Shown in pieces: positions 44,886-57,139 of a stretch of DNA of 64,000 nucleotides. Below the pieces are notes generated by a model. That model ran no database searches, was not told where the DNA came from, and worked only from the letters and a program-made list of their open reading frames with translations. A program made the translations under genes and the position numbers. The stretch lies in assembly GCA_016808115.1 (NCBI GenBank), contig JAEQBH010000650.1:868001-932000 (forward strand). The letters are read 5' to 3'. The stretch is from Tetrastigma voinierianum (lineage: Eukaryota; Streptophyta; Magnoliopsida; Vitales; Vitaceae). Position 1 is the first letter of the stretch, and the number at the start of each line of letters is the position of its first letter.

Positions 44886-47883
44886 TGTAATACCCCGAAA
44901 TATACCCTAATCTTTTTATAACAAGTTTAGGGTATAATATATGTTAAATTTGAAATTTTCCGAAATTTATTCAGTTAAGTGTGAAAATGACAACAACCAA
45001 GAAATTAAATTCAAGAATAAAGGGAAAAAGGTTAAATTGTAAAATAACGACCCAAAAGGCATAAGACAAAAAGTTTATATGCCAAAATAGAATAATGAGA
45101 TAATTTGAAGTGCAAATGAAGAGAGATGGAGGACTTTTGAGCAAAAATGGGAAAACTAACTAAAAATGCAAGGTCAAACAAGACCTTAGACCAAAATTAG
45201 GGATAAGAACAAATGAGTCACATTGAATGAGCATTTGCTCATGTGGAGAAAAGAGAGAGAGTGAGAGAGAGACACGGTTGTTGAAGGGAGAAGCCATCTT
45301 TGGGTTTTATTCAAGCAAAAAGAAGGAAGGAAGGAGAGGAGGAAAAGCTAGTTTGAAAGATTAAGGTTAGGAACTCGTCCCTAACTTCTTTGAGCATTTC
45401 GTTTGGGTTTCATCAAACCCTAACTTGTATAAGTGTGATTTTAATTGTTTTGGTTCAGTTTGTGGTTGTTTTGAAGTTGTTTGAGTTGGTTGTGGTCCTC
45501 AATTGAGGAATGTTTGTATAAATGAAATGTTGGGGTTTTAAGGAAAATGTTGTCAAATTTTTTCCAAAACCCATATTTTTGTCTTGGCCATCACTCATTC
45601 AAATTGAATGATTCAAATTTTTGGGTAAACTAGACTTCTAGGATAACAAATCTCCTTGAAATAAGTGTATTCAAATTTGAACCCCATTGGACCCAGAAAA
45701 TTCATTAAATTAAAACCTTGTTTTCGAGCAGTTTTTGATACAGTTTTGGTGTTTTGGTATAGTTTTTGGTATTTAGACCATAAGTTTAGTTTCACTCATC
45801 CAAATTGAGTGATACAAATTTTAGATAAATATTTCTAGGAAAACAAGTCTCAGTGATAAAGTGTATTCAAATTTGGTTATTAGATCGAAGGGTCGTCAAA
45901 AGTGAAACCCTTTTTCAGGCCGGTTCGATGCGGTTCAGTGTTTAGTGCAGTTTTGGTACCAGGCCATAATTTGAGTTTCACTCATCCAATTTGAGTGATT
46001 TAAATCTCTGGTAAACTAGACTTATAGGATAACAAATATCCTTGAAATAAGTGTATTCAAATTTAGAACCCATTGGACCTAGAAAATTAGTGAAAGTGAA
46101 ACCCTGTTTTCGGGCAGTTTCTCTGATATAGTTTTGGTGTTTTGGTACAGTTTTTTGTATTTAAGCCATAAGTTGAGTTTCTCTCATCCAAATTGAGTGC
46201 TTCAAATTTCTAGATAAACTAGACTTAAAGAAAAACGACTCTCCTTGAAATAAGTGTATTCAAATTTGGACCCCATTGGGCCCAAAACATTCGTCAAAGT
46301 GAAACCCTGTTTTCGGTTAGTTTCTGATATAGTTTTGGTGTTTTGGTAAAGTTTTGGGTATTTAGGCCATAAGTTGAGTTTCACTCATCCAAATTGAGTG
46401 ATTCAAATTTCTGGGTAAACTAGACTTCTAGGATAATAAATATTATTGAAATGAGTGTATTCAAATTTGGACTCCGAAAATTCGTCAAAGTGAAACCCTG
46501 TTTTCGGGTAGTTTCTGATACAATTTTGGTGTTTTGGTACAGTTTTGGGTATTTAGGTCATAAGTTGATTTTCGCTCATCCAAATCGAGTGATTCAAATT
46601 TAAAGGTAAACTAGACTTCTAGGAGAACAGATATCCTTGAAATAAGTGTATTCAAATGTGGATCCCATTGGACCCAGAAAATTCAATAAATTGAAACCTT
46701 TGTTTTTAGGCTGGGTTTCGATATAGTTTGGTGTTTATGCAGTTTGGGTATTTAGGCCATAGGTTAAGTTTCACTCATCCAAATTCGATGAATTTCAAAT
46801 TTCTAGATAAACTAGACTGGGGAGAACAAATCTCTTTGAAATAAATTGTGGTCAATTTGGACCCCATTGGATCCTAGAAAATTCGTTAAAGTGGCTTAGC
46901 ATTTTGTAGGAAATATTTTGGTGTAAAGTATTTGGAAGTAAACAAATAAAGGAAGGGTTGATATATGAAATATAAACATGACGATGAAATACAAACATAT
47001 ACAATGACTAGTATGATATCACTAACTCAGATAAAAACCTAATAAGCCCGATTTCTTGCATATATTCCAAAGTGGATGGACAAGTAGGCATTGCCTATAA
47101 GGGATTACAAGTTATAAGTTGGCCCCTTTTTGGTCATTACAGTGGCCTCGTTTGGGTCACATAATACAGGAATAGGTCACTGTCTCGTACAGTGATGATA
47201 CCTTCTAGTATGTACAACCCCGTTTGGGTCATACGGTCTGAGCATGGAGTCAGGCATACGGTGATGATACCTTAAGTATATCTGATTATCTCCGTATCCA
47301 CGTCTTTGGAATATCACAGACTTCTAAAAAAATGATACAAGGTGATATAAGATAATATGAAACATGAAACATAGAAAAGGCACATGAAATATGCAAATAA
47401 TCCACGAAAAGATGCATATGATATGTAAAAGAAGAATATGTTTATAAGTTGTATATGTATACTAAAGTGGGATCCTTTGCAAGTGGTCATATATGTTATA
47501 TGTTTCCCACTAAGCTATAAGTTTTGTACATGTGTTTCATCTGTATAGGTACTAAAGAGGATAGTCACGACATTCCGCATCTGCCAGGGCTAACACAATA
47601 ATAGAAGCCTACCCTAAGTAGGTTTTGGATTTGTTTTTGTATATGTAAATGTAGAGTTTTGTAATAGTAAAATTGTATAAGAACAAGTAAATGGAACTCG
47701 GATATATGTACAAAATATTATGAATACCACTACGTTGGTTGTTTTATATGTATATGTGATAAGTTTTTTTCTTTATGAAAAAATATATAAATTGGGCTCA
47801 CAAATGACAAAAAAACAGGTTAAAGAGTCTCAGTTCCATGCTGTGTCCCCACTCTTTGCCTAGGAGGGGGTAGGGGCGCGACA
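44886..47883 (+). repeat. Del element 3-prime LTR
   Basis: 2,998 bp, TGTAATACCCC to GCGCGACA. Contains a long tandem repeat block (separate entry), and towards its end the sequence tactaaagaggata and ggggtaggggcgcgaca shared with the 5-prime LTR. Confidence 0.92.
45600..46890 (+). repeat. ~195-bp tandem repeat in the 3-prime LTR
   Basis: About 6.5 units. The marker gagtgattcaaat (or close) occurs near 45606, 45800, 45990, 46190, 46391, 46582 and 46783. Each unit also has taaactagacttctagg, aagtgtattcaaattt and gttttggtgttttggta. The 5-prime LTR has only about 2.5 units. Confidence 0.92.
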
Positions 47884-47888
47884 GTTTG

Positions 47889-48441
47889 AGTTTTTTTTTC
47901 CTCTCCAGAACCCCCAAAAAGCATTCCTCTTGTTTCTTAGGTTCTTTTGGCTTTCCCTCTTGCCATTATCTCTCCCGCTTTGCCCCAAGTCATTTTGATA
48001 TTGTTCATGGTGAAAGGCTTGCTTTCTTGGTGGCATGCTGACGGGCCATCTTGTATCAATATGGTTTTGAGGCATTTTCAGCACCTGAGAGCCACTTTAG
48101 CATTGTCACAAACACTTGGTGGGCTTCGTAAAATCTTCTTGTTGTTGAAGCAAACAAGGGTCTTGGATTGATGCCAAAATACATACAAAAGAGCTCTAAG
48201 CTCACCAAAATCAACTAACCAACAAACCAAGTAAACAAAAAATTCTTCAACTCTTCAACATGGTGGAAGCTATGGTTTTGGGTGGGAGATGGAGATGTGG
48301 TCTTTTCCTCTTTAATCTTCAATCATCTAATTTCTCTTGCCTTATAACCAACTTTGGGACTTAAAAAAAAAAGCCATGAAAATCACAACTAAAACAAAAC
48401 AAGCTCAAACTAGAAAGAGTAACTAAAAAATGAACTTAAGA
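47889..48441. other. Stretch between the Del element and Athila-like internal sequence
   Basis: A 74-codon frame on each strand near 47950-48170 with no recognised domain. By position it should hold the 3-prime part of the minus-strand Athila/Tat-like element, but no LTR copy is recognisable. Confidence 0.4.
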
Positions 48442-48799
48442 CTAACTAAGAAATGGAAAAGGGAAAGAAAACATTACTAAGCTTGGGTTGCCTCCCAAGA
48501 AGTTGCTTCGTTTTTTCGAGTCCAACTTAACTCCACCAATACGGAAAGAGTGATGATTCCTTCCTCCATCCATTCCTAAGAACCTATAGTTGTGCTCAAT
48601 CAACAACTTGAGCACATTTTCTTCTAAGTGCACTCTTAGGTATTTTCTTTCTTTGTGCACAATGTTTTCTTTCAATTTCTTATTCAATTGAATGGCTCAA
48701 ATATCCCCTCTGTCAAAGTCATTCTCTTGCCTTTTAACTCCTTGTGCACCTCACACGAAGAGTCATCTTCGGAATAGTCTCTCTGACTTCTTCACTCAT

Positions 48800-50527
48800 T
48801 GATTCGTGCCACGGTAAATTTGGTTAAAATCGACAAAATTTATATACACCTAAGTTCCTACTACGCGTAGTCAAGCTGCTGTGATATAGTGGTCTAGAGG
48901 TCGAACACGGGGATGAGGTTTCATCACATAAATGGTTTGCATCGGTGCATGAGGTAGGCTTTCTATTTGGACTCTTTGGAATTGTCATTTCAAGCAGTGG
49001 GAATGAAGTTGAAAGAAACTAATAAAGCAGAAATTAAAGGTGAAAAAGTTAACTTTGAAAGATTTAGAGTCGCTAACGGGTGGGGCAAACAAGTGTCCTC
49101 GGGTTTTATCCTCGCGTTATGACATGCAACATATAGTCCGTAGCATAACTTAGGATCTATATTTAACTAGCAAACCTCACTGTGAAACATCCTCTATTTG
49201 AGTAAATACGGTGTAGCATGCGATTATAGCTGCAGTTTAAAACCTAACGTTATTATCCTTCTTAGAGGCTCGTAAAGACCGTCCCAAACAGCAGTCATCC
49301 TTGTCTGTTTGTGTCACCAAAAGCATGGAAGTATTAGCCCGAAACAATAGCAGTAAATTTTATTTAACCTGAATTTGAAACCTAACATATAAATATCATT
49401 TTAGAGGCTCGTAAAGACCATCTAAAAAAGAACAACAGTCTAAAGCATGAAGTATTGGCCGAATTAATGATATTCAATGTTATGCAACCATGTTTTGAGA
49501 ATATAAGAGATATAAATACTACCTATAGCTTTTAGTACGAGAGAACAACATGCATATGCCCCACCACCAAGCTAGCTTCATATATTGAAGAAAGGAGGAA
49601 CTGGCTGCAGCATCTGCTTGAGTTATTAAATCCTCGAAGTGTGTTTGGCAGCCAGGAAAGGAGAAAGAGAGAGAGAAAGAGAGAAAAGAAATAAGCAAAA
49701 CCTAAAATAAAAGACTTTGTACAAAAATAAAAGCTTACGAAAGAATATCTTCTCCACAGAGATTGTTTGCTCTCGATTGTTCTCGGATTACAAAAGCAGA
49801 GGGGCTTATATGAAGCCTCTCAAGGTAACAGAAAATACCAAAACCTATGAAATTGGCTAAGTTATAGGACAATTAGGTAATACACAAGTTTGGAGGCGGT
49901 TTGGCATTAATTACCAAAGCATGACGATGCATCGATTTTTAAATAGTGAGAATTTAAACTGGCCCGAAATCAGTCTAGCGAAAATGAAAGAAGCTAAGGC
50001 CGAGAAAGGATTTCGCTAGCTAGCAAATTTTAGCTAAGCTAAGCGAAAATGTTGTGAGTAATCGAGTTTTCCGCTAAAAATGGTCCTTCTCATGGCCCGA
50101 AGTGGTCTAGCGAAATTGGTGTTTCGCTGGAGTTTGCTGAAAATTTTTCGCTAAGGTTGCGAAATTTTCGCAATCCTACTTGAAAATTTTGTGACTTAGC
50201 GAAAATTCACATTTTGTTGATCCTTCGGCACTTTGCCTCACATCTTCATTGCATCACATTTTCTTCATTTTGCCTTGGTTTTCCTAGCTGAATCTTGAGG
50301 TGGTTGATGGGTGAGACTTGGTGCCATGATTCATCATTTATTCGAGATTGGACTCCAAAGTCTTGAACACTGTGAAAACAGCGAAAAATACCTCTAAATG
50401 GCATAAGTGTTACTAAGAAGACTAGAACACTTCAATTGGTATAAATGACATGATTAATGCACAAAAAGAAAGCACTCAAAACAACCTATCTAATATAGGT
50501 TCAAAATTGCAACTTTAGACTTCATCA
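48800..50527. mobile_element. Solo LTR with CTCAT target duplication
   Basis: 1,728 bp from TGATTCGTGCC to GACTTCATCA, with ctcat directly on both sides (48795-48799, 50528-50532). The surrounding sequence joins smoothly if it is removed. The style (gatatagtggtctagaggtcgaac near 48890) suggests an Athila/Tat-type LTR, probably on the minus strand. A solo LTR arises by recombination between the two LTRs of a full element. Confidence 0.82.
49970..50215. repeat. Array of TTTCGCT/AGCGAAA words
   Basis: About ten copies in both orientations (agcgaaa near 49978, 50042, 50110, 50199; ttcgct near 50013, 50125, 50148; the palindrome gcgaaattttcgc near 50160). Separated by irregular filler, inside the solo LTR. 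Confidence 0.85.
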
Positions 50528-51359
50528 CTCATCGATTTAGTTATGAAGAGTTTGGCTCCTTTTATTTGCAACTAACTCTTTCATCTTTGTAATAACTCTC
50601 TTCTCTTACTGACTCTCAAACCTTAGGCAAGAATACTTCTTCATTATTTTGAAATTATTTTATCCATTTGGTCTATTATACCTACAAGCTCTCGAGTTGT
50701 TCTGACTAGATTTGGAGACTTTCCCTTGTCTCTTCGAATTTAACTTGAGACTTAACTAATTCAACTTGAGACTTGGCCAATTTAACCATCAAATTGGCTA
50801 ATTCATCCATATCATCTTCAATGTTTGGTTCCTCTTGCAAAGGTTGGTTTATCTCATCCATGAAGGGAGTTTGATAATTTTTCATATCCGCCATTGATCT
50901 TGCAAATTCAGCTTGAGCCATAGACAAGTCAGCTTGACATTTAGCTAATTCAGCCATTGCTTCCTCTGGACTTGATTTTTTCTCTTGAGGAGGTTGTGCA
51001 GTGCTTTGATTTGTCTCCCATGAGAGGTTTGAGTGATGGTCCCATCCCACATTGTATGTGTTCAAGTATGGGTTACCCACATACTAAACTTGATCCATCA
51101 GCATATACGGGTTCCAACCTTGACTTCCCACCCTTTGATGTTGACTATAAGCTAGTTGTTAAGTTAAGAGAGCTATTTTAGTTGATAATTCCATGAAAGG
51201 ATCTATTGTTTATTAAATTCTACAAAACAAAACAAAAAAAAAACCAAAGTAAAATATAAAAGGAAAATAAAATAAGACTAACCATATCCAAAGTAAAGAA
51301 GGACTACTTGGTATCAATATTAGTAAAAGCACCAATCCCCAACAACGGTGCTAAAAACT

Positions 51360-53254
51360 TGTTGGGATCAAAACATGTCTCTAAAATTATACTCTAGTAG
51401 GCGGTGTGCGTGTATATATAAATGTGCAACCTAAGAATACCGCAAGTGCACGGGGTCGTACAAGTATTAAGTGGACAATAAGTTTGAAAAATCGATCCCA
51501 CTGGAAAGTTAAACGTAGGAGGGAGTAAATACCCCAACTAAAGGATCTTTTCACTATTCGAGCTACCAATTTCTGATGAGAATGAAATCAAACTAAACTA
51601 AAATGAAATTATACTAAAACATGGGGAAATGGGGTTTTGTGAGAATTTAATAAAGAAGGAAACCTTGAAGAATAAAACTCAAAGTGGAAGCACTAGGGTT
51701 TGTTGCTTCAATTAATACACAAAGTTCATGTTCATTACGGGCTAATAATGTGAATATCTGCTTATGTTTGCTTAAGGGAGATTATTACGAGACTATCTTT
51801 CTCGTGAATCACCTTGGTTTCTCATAATCAAACACCTATTCACCGCTAGGTTCTTCTTGGCGGTTTAGTGCAATACTTTTTTTGACATGCACTATCCATA
51901 GGTATTCTATTGGTCACCGCTAGGTCTTTGCAATAGGAAAAACCCGAGCTGTGCTAGAATTGATCACCACTAGGTCCTTACAAAACTAGCACAATGCTTA
52001 ATTAATTAATTTCCCTAATAAAATCCATTTAGTACTAGTCATTACTAATTTCCTAAACTTCTTTGACTAGGTTAAGTTAATTTTACCAATTAGAATGTGT
52101 TTTAAAGACTCGAACAGAGCCTCGGGTCAACTTCTAGCTACCACTTTAGAAGCCCTAGGTCAATCTTTACTACCCTAGGTCTCCAACACAAGTCCTAACA
52201 CATTTCAATTGGATAAAACTGTAGTAATCATAAAATTGCATCAATAAACATCAACACAAGCATATTTTCACAAAATCGTTTATAAAATATATAAACTGGG
52301 CATTAATATCTACAACCAACCCTAAAGGATTAGTTCCTCATTACAACTATCATATCATCTAGAATCTTGATTACAAACCAAAAAAAAAAAAAAAAGATGA
52401 GGTTAAAGATACCAAACATTGTGAGCTAAGATGCTCTCCAACCAATCCCCACCTACAAATATCCTCTAAAGAGTATATTCTTCAAGTTGGATGCCAATCT
52501 TCAAAATATCAACACGAACTCAAATCGGTTTGAGCCAGAATTCGAAAACACCAAGAACCTCAAGAGAGGGAGATGTCTCTCCAAATTCATGTCTCTCTAC
52601 CCTAATGATTGCCTCCCTTCTCTCTTTTAGGTTATTACAACTTATTCTATATATACTCTCGGGAAATGGACTAAAAAGTGGGTCGAAAATCAAGGTAAAA
52701 AGCAGTTTGTCGTCGTCATGTTGCGACTTGAAGATCTCCCATGTTGCGACATGGCAGAATGTATGCTGCTAAAATACTACTTATGTCGCGACATGAAGAT
52801 CCACCATGTTCACGACATGTGAAATATATTGTGTAGGCGCTTCTCATATGTCATGACGCGAAGATCCACCTTATACTTAACATATTGATAGAAATTTGCT
52901 CAGTACTTTACTCATGTTGTGACGCGGTCTGAATCCTGACATTATAGAGAGGCTGCTCCAAGACTACACTTCAAGAATTTGATGTCGCGACATGATAGAA
53001 AGGCTCCTTCATCCCGAGTTCTTCTCATGTCGCAACATGAAGATCCATGTCATGGCATGAGCACTTTGACAACTCCTCTTCATCATTTCTTCTCTTTCTT
53101 GCTTCCTTTGCTCAAGTTTTCTTTCTTTTCTGCAAAACCAAGGTAAGGAGAGGATTTAGCCTATAATTGAGCTACATAGGTGTGAATTTAGCATGAAAAA
53201 CTCAATAAATATATGAAATGAATGCTTAAAACAAGGTATAATTCTTTGTAACCA
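51360..53254 (-). repeat. Athila/Tat-like LTR with PBS on one side and polypurine tract on the other
   Basis: About 1.9 kb, plus-strand TGTTGGGATC to TTTGTAACCA. On its left is the tRNA-Asp primer site of the element at 48442-51353. On its right, at about 53255-53275, is the minus-strand polypurine tract AAAAGGTAAGTTTGGGTGG of other internal sequence. Contains the mark accgcaagtgcacgggg near 51435 and a palindrome array at 52700-53070. Confidence 0.72.
52700..53070. repeat. Array of CATGTCGCGACATG-like palindromes
   Basis: About nine copies, exact or with one or two changes (near 52706, 52740, 52784, 52808, 52848, 52914, 52982, 53027, 53049), often followed by aagatcca. The central GTCGCGAC is the same as in the Athila array at 10500-10800; the outer bases differ. 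Confidence 0.88.
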
Positions 53255-53962
53255 CCCAAACTTACCTTTTGCTGTCCTCGAAGCAAAAGAAATCCCATTC
53301 TCTATGTTCAAAACAAAACAAAACAAAACAAAACTTTCCTAAAACTTGTTGAGCTTAATGTGATAACAACTTGTGCTTATTTGCCTTAGGGTTTGAACTA
53401 TTCAACAATATAAAGAAAAGTTCGAGATAGGATCTTACTATATAATAGATTGTGTAACACACACAACAAGCGAGTCCTTTATTGAGTGTGTGTGGTCTTG
53501 CCTTCATGTGGTCAATTGCAGTTTAGATGGAATTAGGAGAACTAGAGTTGAATGGAGATCTCTTACTCAGGTCATGTTTCCATGACTTATGAGTAGATAA
53601 GACTCCATAGGCTTGCTAGGCATACCATTCTCCACTAATATAGGCAACTCACAATTCATAGGATCAAATAGGTCTTTATATGGCTTGTAATGTATGGCTT
53701 AGGTAAAGGGTAGTTGAATAGGTCATTTAGGTTCCTATTTACCTAAGAGACACAAAATTTGCCTTTTACATCAAATTCCCTATCATCCTTTCTCATTTTT
53801 TCTTTCTTGCATCATTAAGTCTCTTGAGCTTCCTTGAAACTTGTCTTTTTGCATATTTTTCTCACACAACATTTCTCCCAAACTTGTTTCATTTTTACCA
53901 TCTTTACAAGAACACCAAGGTGTTTTCTTCTTCATTGAATTCAAGAACTAGAGTAGTGCAAT
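53255..53962 (-). other. Internal 3-prime region of a second Athila/Tat-like copy
   Basis: Begins with the polypurine tract and the usual upstream wording (minus-strand GCTTCGAGGACAGCAAAAGG). The rest is noncoding and stops at the LTR insertion at 53963; it may resume at 57140. Confidence 0.55.
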
Positions 53963-56900
53963 TGTGGCGACCCCCAAGCCCGACCCGACCCGGTTTGGCG
54001 GATCGAGCGAAACAGGGGCCTTGGATTTAATTCTGCACATTTTTACATTTTATTAAGTTTTCTTTTCCAAAAGTGTGACCGAATCCTGACTTATACAGGG
54101 TGACTTGGCGAGCTTTGGTTGCCAAGCGTTTTCATTTATCTTATCAACTTATTTATTTATGTCATTTGTTTTTAAGGTTTTCCAATTTAACATTTTCAAA
54201 TGGGAGGCCATAAACATTCACATTTCTGGCTGCAATTACAATGAAGGCTTCTATGCCTTTTAAATGATATAAAACAAAAACAATGATGAGTTAACCATTT
54301 GTTACAAATATCCATGTTAAAAGAAATGATATGCATATGGCGGGGTATATACTTATCCGCGAAACTTGCTCTATGACTCTGCGCTTCACGATCTTGTCTT
54401 CTTTCTGCCGTCTACTCGAAAGCACTGCGCGTAGATAAAACTACACGCTAAAGCATTTTTCATGCTTAGTGAGTTTACCTAATTCTATTCCAATATTCAA
54501 TTTAACTTGACATAGATTTAACATTAAACCATGCTATTATATCGTATATACTCACACTATTCATTTTGCATACTTTCATTTTATTCATTTATTATATTAC
54601 AACATGCAATTTCAATGCAACATTTCCATTCGTCAATTTATGAGATTTAGCGTATACCTAAAATCCCATTTACACTCGTCAATGTTGGTTATTTCACTTT
54701 GACTATTCAAATCACATTTATGACGAATTCCGTTTGATGAATCCCATCCTTATTATCATTCGGTAATGTGCTTACACATTTCACAATTAGTCTCCCCATC
54801 ATGGATGCGTTTGGTGCACCCGACATGTGGTATCATAAATGCCATCTCGCCATCGCATGGCGGATACAGTTGGTCCGCATCCAGCCAGAAGTGGGACATT
54901 TCTTCAATGCGTGCGCCATCTTAGCGGATGCCGATTGGTGCATCCACCAAGTGGGACAATGAATGGAAAATTAAGTACCTTACAATGGATACATTAGTGC
55001 ACATCCCATCGGCGGTTCATTTGGTTTATCGATTCAATTTAAGATGTCAAGAATTGACCGATTCGTTTACAATTTGATTTATCATTCATATTCATTCGAA
55101 TTTCAAATATTTCAAATATCTCATTCCAATTCCATATGCACTTTCTTAATATCATTTCAAAGATATGTTCATTTCATATAATCATTTCAAATTTATTTGG
55201 TAAACTACCAAGCTCTTATGTAAGGAATAAATCGAAGAACAAATATGCAAAAACTTGAAAGCAGGAATAGAAATGAGTCGAACAAACCAAATCTTTCACT
55301 TTGATTCAATCCTCGGAATCTCAATCTCGGATTTGGCTTTTTCTCTGTCATTTTATTCCAAAAGCATTAAGAACAATATTTGTGCGTGCTAGTGGTTTAG
55401 TTAGGGTTACAGAGTTTAATATGAGTTTCAATTTCAACAAGCTATATAAAGATGGATTCTTGACTTCGATGGTCTTTCATAGGTCGAGAACACCCTGAAA
55501 CAGGTTCGGACCGAAGGAGTTATGACCTTTCGAAGTTGGAGGTCATACATAGTCACACCGGCCAGTTGGCTGTTGTGGTGACGACCTGTCGAGTAAACTC
55601 AGTCGACACCTCGATCACGACGCGATATCCTCCTTAGAAATATGAATGGATTATTGACTCAATGGGCTTTCCATTGAGTCGAAAACCTGCGAGGTCCGGA
55701 CGAAGGTATGACGCCGAAGTTGGAGGTCATACGTAGTCTACACCCGGCCCGGGCGACTGAGGCCAGTTTGGCGGCGACCTCGGTAAGCCCGGTCTGACAC
55801 CTTGGTATGACACCTGATATCCTCCTCAGGCATATGAATGGATTCTTGACTCAATATGGGCTTTCCGCAGTCTGAAACTGAAACGGAGTTCGGACGAAGG
55901 TTATGACCTTCCGAGTTGGAGGTCATACGTGCTCCCCCACAATGGTGACTGGGGCCGGCGGCTTCGAGTGACCTCTGGTTGGCGACCTACGGCCGAGCTG
56001 ACCTAAGTGAGGCGACCTCTGCGGCTTACCTCTAGCATCTGACCTCTGAGCTGACCTCTGGGGCTGACCTCTGGCGACTCTGGTGGCATCTGTGAGCCTC
56101 TACATGCCGAGCCTCTGTTGGGCCGACCTCTGCTGGCCTCTGGTGACCTTAGTAAGAGGACCATAACTTGGTCTACAGAGGTCCAATTCTGAGGAATTAA
56201 AAATCCTAAAATCTGGATTCACATTGATGAGGCTACAATTTATAAGTACTCACTACCAAATTCCCTTCTTACGTACCCAAAAATCGGCTCTAAAATTAAA
56301 ATTTAGTGGGCGCGAAATGACGACACAGTGGGCGAGGCGAGCTTGAGTAAAGAACCATAACTTGGTCTACAGGGTCCAAATTGAAATTAAAATCCTAAAT
56401 CAGTTCATGGATGTGCTACAATTTGCAGGCACTCACTACCAAATTCCTTTATTTCTTGCAAATCAGCTCTAGGTCCGGCTAATGCGCACTACCACAATGT
56501 GGCAAACTTCCACATGTTTTCGCTCCATCAACAACCTAAGCTGTCGCCCTTGCTGTTACTCATAAAGTAGGAAGACCTACTTCACGGAGTTTGTCGAAAC
56601 TCCCAATTCAGTCTCTGCGGCTCTTGTCACGGGGAAGGACTTTCCACTGCAGCCAGCGGGAGACTATGGGTAGATCGTCGGAAAATCTAGAAAGTGAGAA
56701 GCCTCTCTCGCTCTGCCTTCTCTTGTTTCCCCACCTCCCAGTCACTCTTAATGTATTTTTAAAAGGAGGAAGCTTCCTCCTCTTTTCACCATGTCACATT
56801 CTCATGATTTTTCTTCTTTTTCTTTATTTCTTTTTATATTTAGGTCCCTCAATTTCTCAGCCATTCATTTAAGTCTCTATTATCTTCCCCTTGCTCATTT

Positions 56901-57139
56901 ATTTCTCCTAATTTCATAGACATATAAACTTGCTAATTGACATAGGTCCCCATTTTACAATTTCATAGTTTCTCTTTTTTCACTTGGGTTTATTTCAGTT
57001 CAATAAATCTCTCATTTAAACGTATACTCATTTAATCACTATTGTAAAATTCCTAGAAAATACCAGTGGGTTCAATTATGCGGAATGTATAATAAATTTT
57101 TTTATTATAAAATTCTAGAGGTAGTTTGAAGGCGTTACG
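53963..57139 (-). repeat. Full-length LTR, Tekay-like family (copy B)
   Basis: 3,177 bp, plus-strand TGTGGCGACCCCC to AGGCGTTACG, so on the minus strand it runs from CGTAACGCC to GGGGGTCGCCACA. The best preserved copy of the family that includes 660-2364 and 60016 onward. Three ~190-bp tandem units (55452, 55640, 55832), then a run of gctgacctctg-type words at 55930-56160. Flanks (gcaat / tgtcg) do not match, and no primer site adjoins, so it is a solo LTR that has lost its duplication or the product of recombination between two elements. Confidence 0.78.

Larger units (their letters stand above)
36892..47883 (+). mobile_element. Del/Tekay-type Ty3/gypsy retrotransposon, structurally complete
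   Basis: 10,992 bp running from TGTAATATCC to GCGCGACA with GTTTG directly on both sides (36887-36891, 47884-47888), a perfect 5-bp target duplication. Both LTRs, a primer site matching initiator-Met tRNA, gag, protease, RT, RNase H, integrase and a G-rich polypurine tract are all in place. The pol and gag frames carry many stops, so this copy cannot move by itself. The duplicated target makes the boundaries very secure. Confidence 0.93.
48442..51353 (-). mobile_element. Minus-strand Athila/Tat-like internal region, deleted and interrupted
   Basis: Reading leftward: a primer site at 51332-51353 (TAGCACCGTTGTTGGGGATT, tRNA-Asp type), a gag C-terminal-like frame at 51080-50706 (NPYLNTYNVGWDHHSNLSW then a run of AKSQVELVKSQV-type repeats predicted to be coiled coil), then a solo LTR (48800-50527). 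It continues to a frame at 48687-48442 that ends with the post-pol mark GGGAGGCAACCCAAG (minus strand, about 48487-48505). Without the solo LTR only ~1.2 kb separate primer site and post-pol mark, so protease to integrase is deleted: a non-autonomous derivative. Confidence 0.7.

Noticed and set aside
53963..57139. Complete retrotransposon between LTR copies B and C
   Set aside because: B and C are in opposite orientations and the sequence between them is copia and spacer, so they are not a pair of one element.
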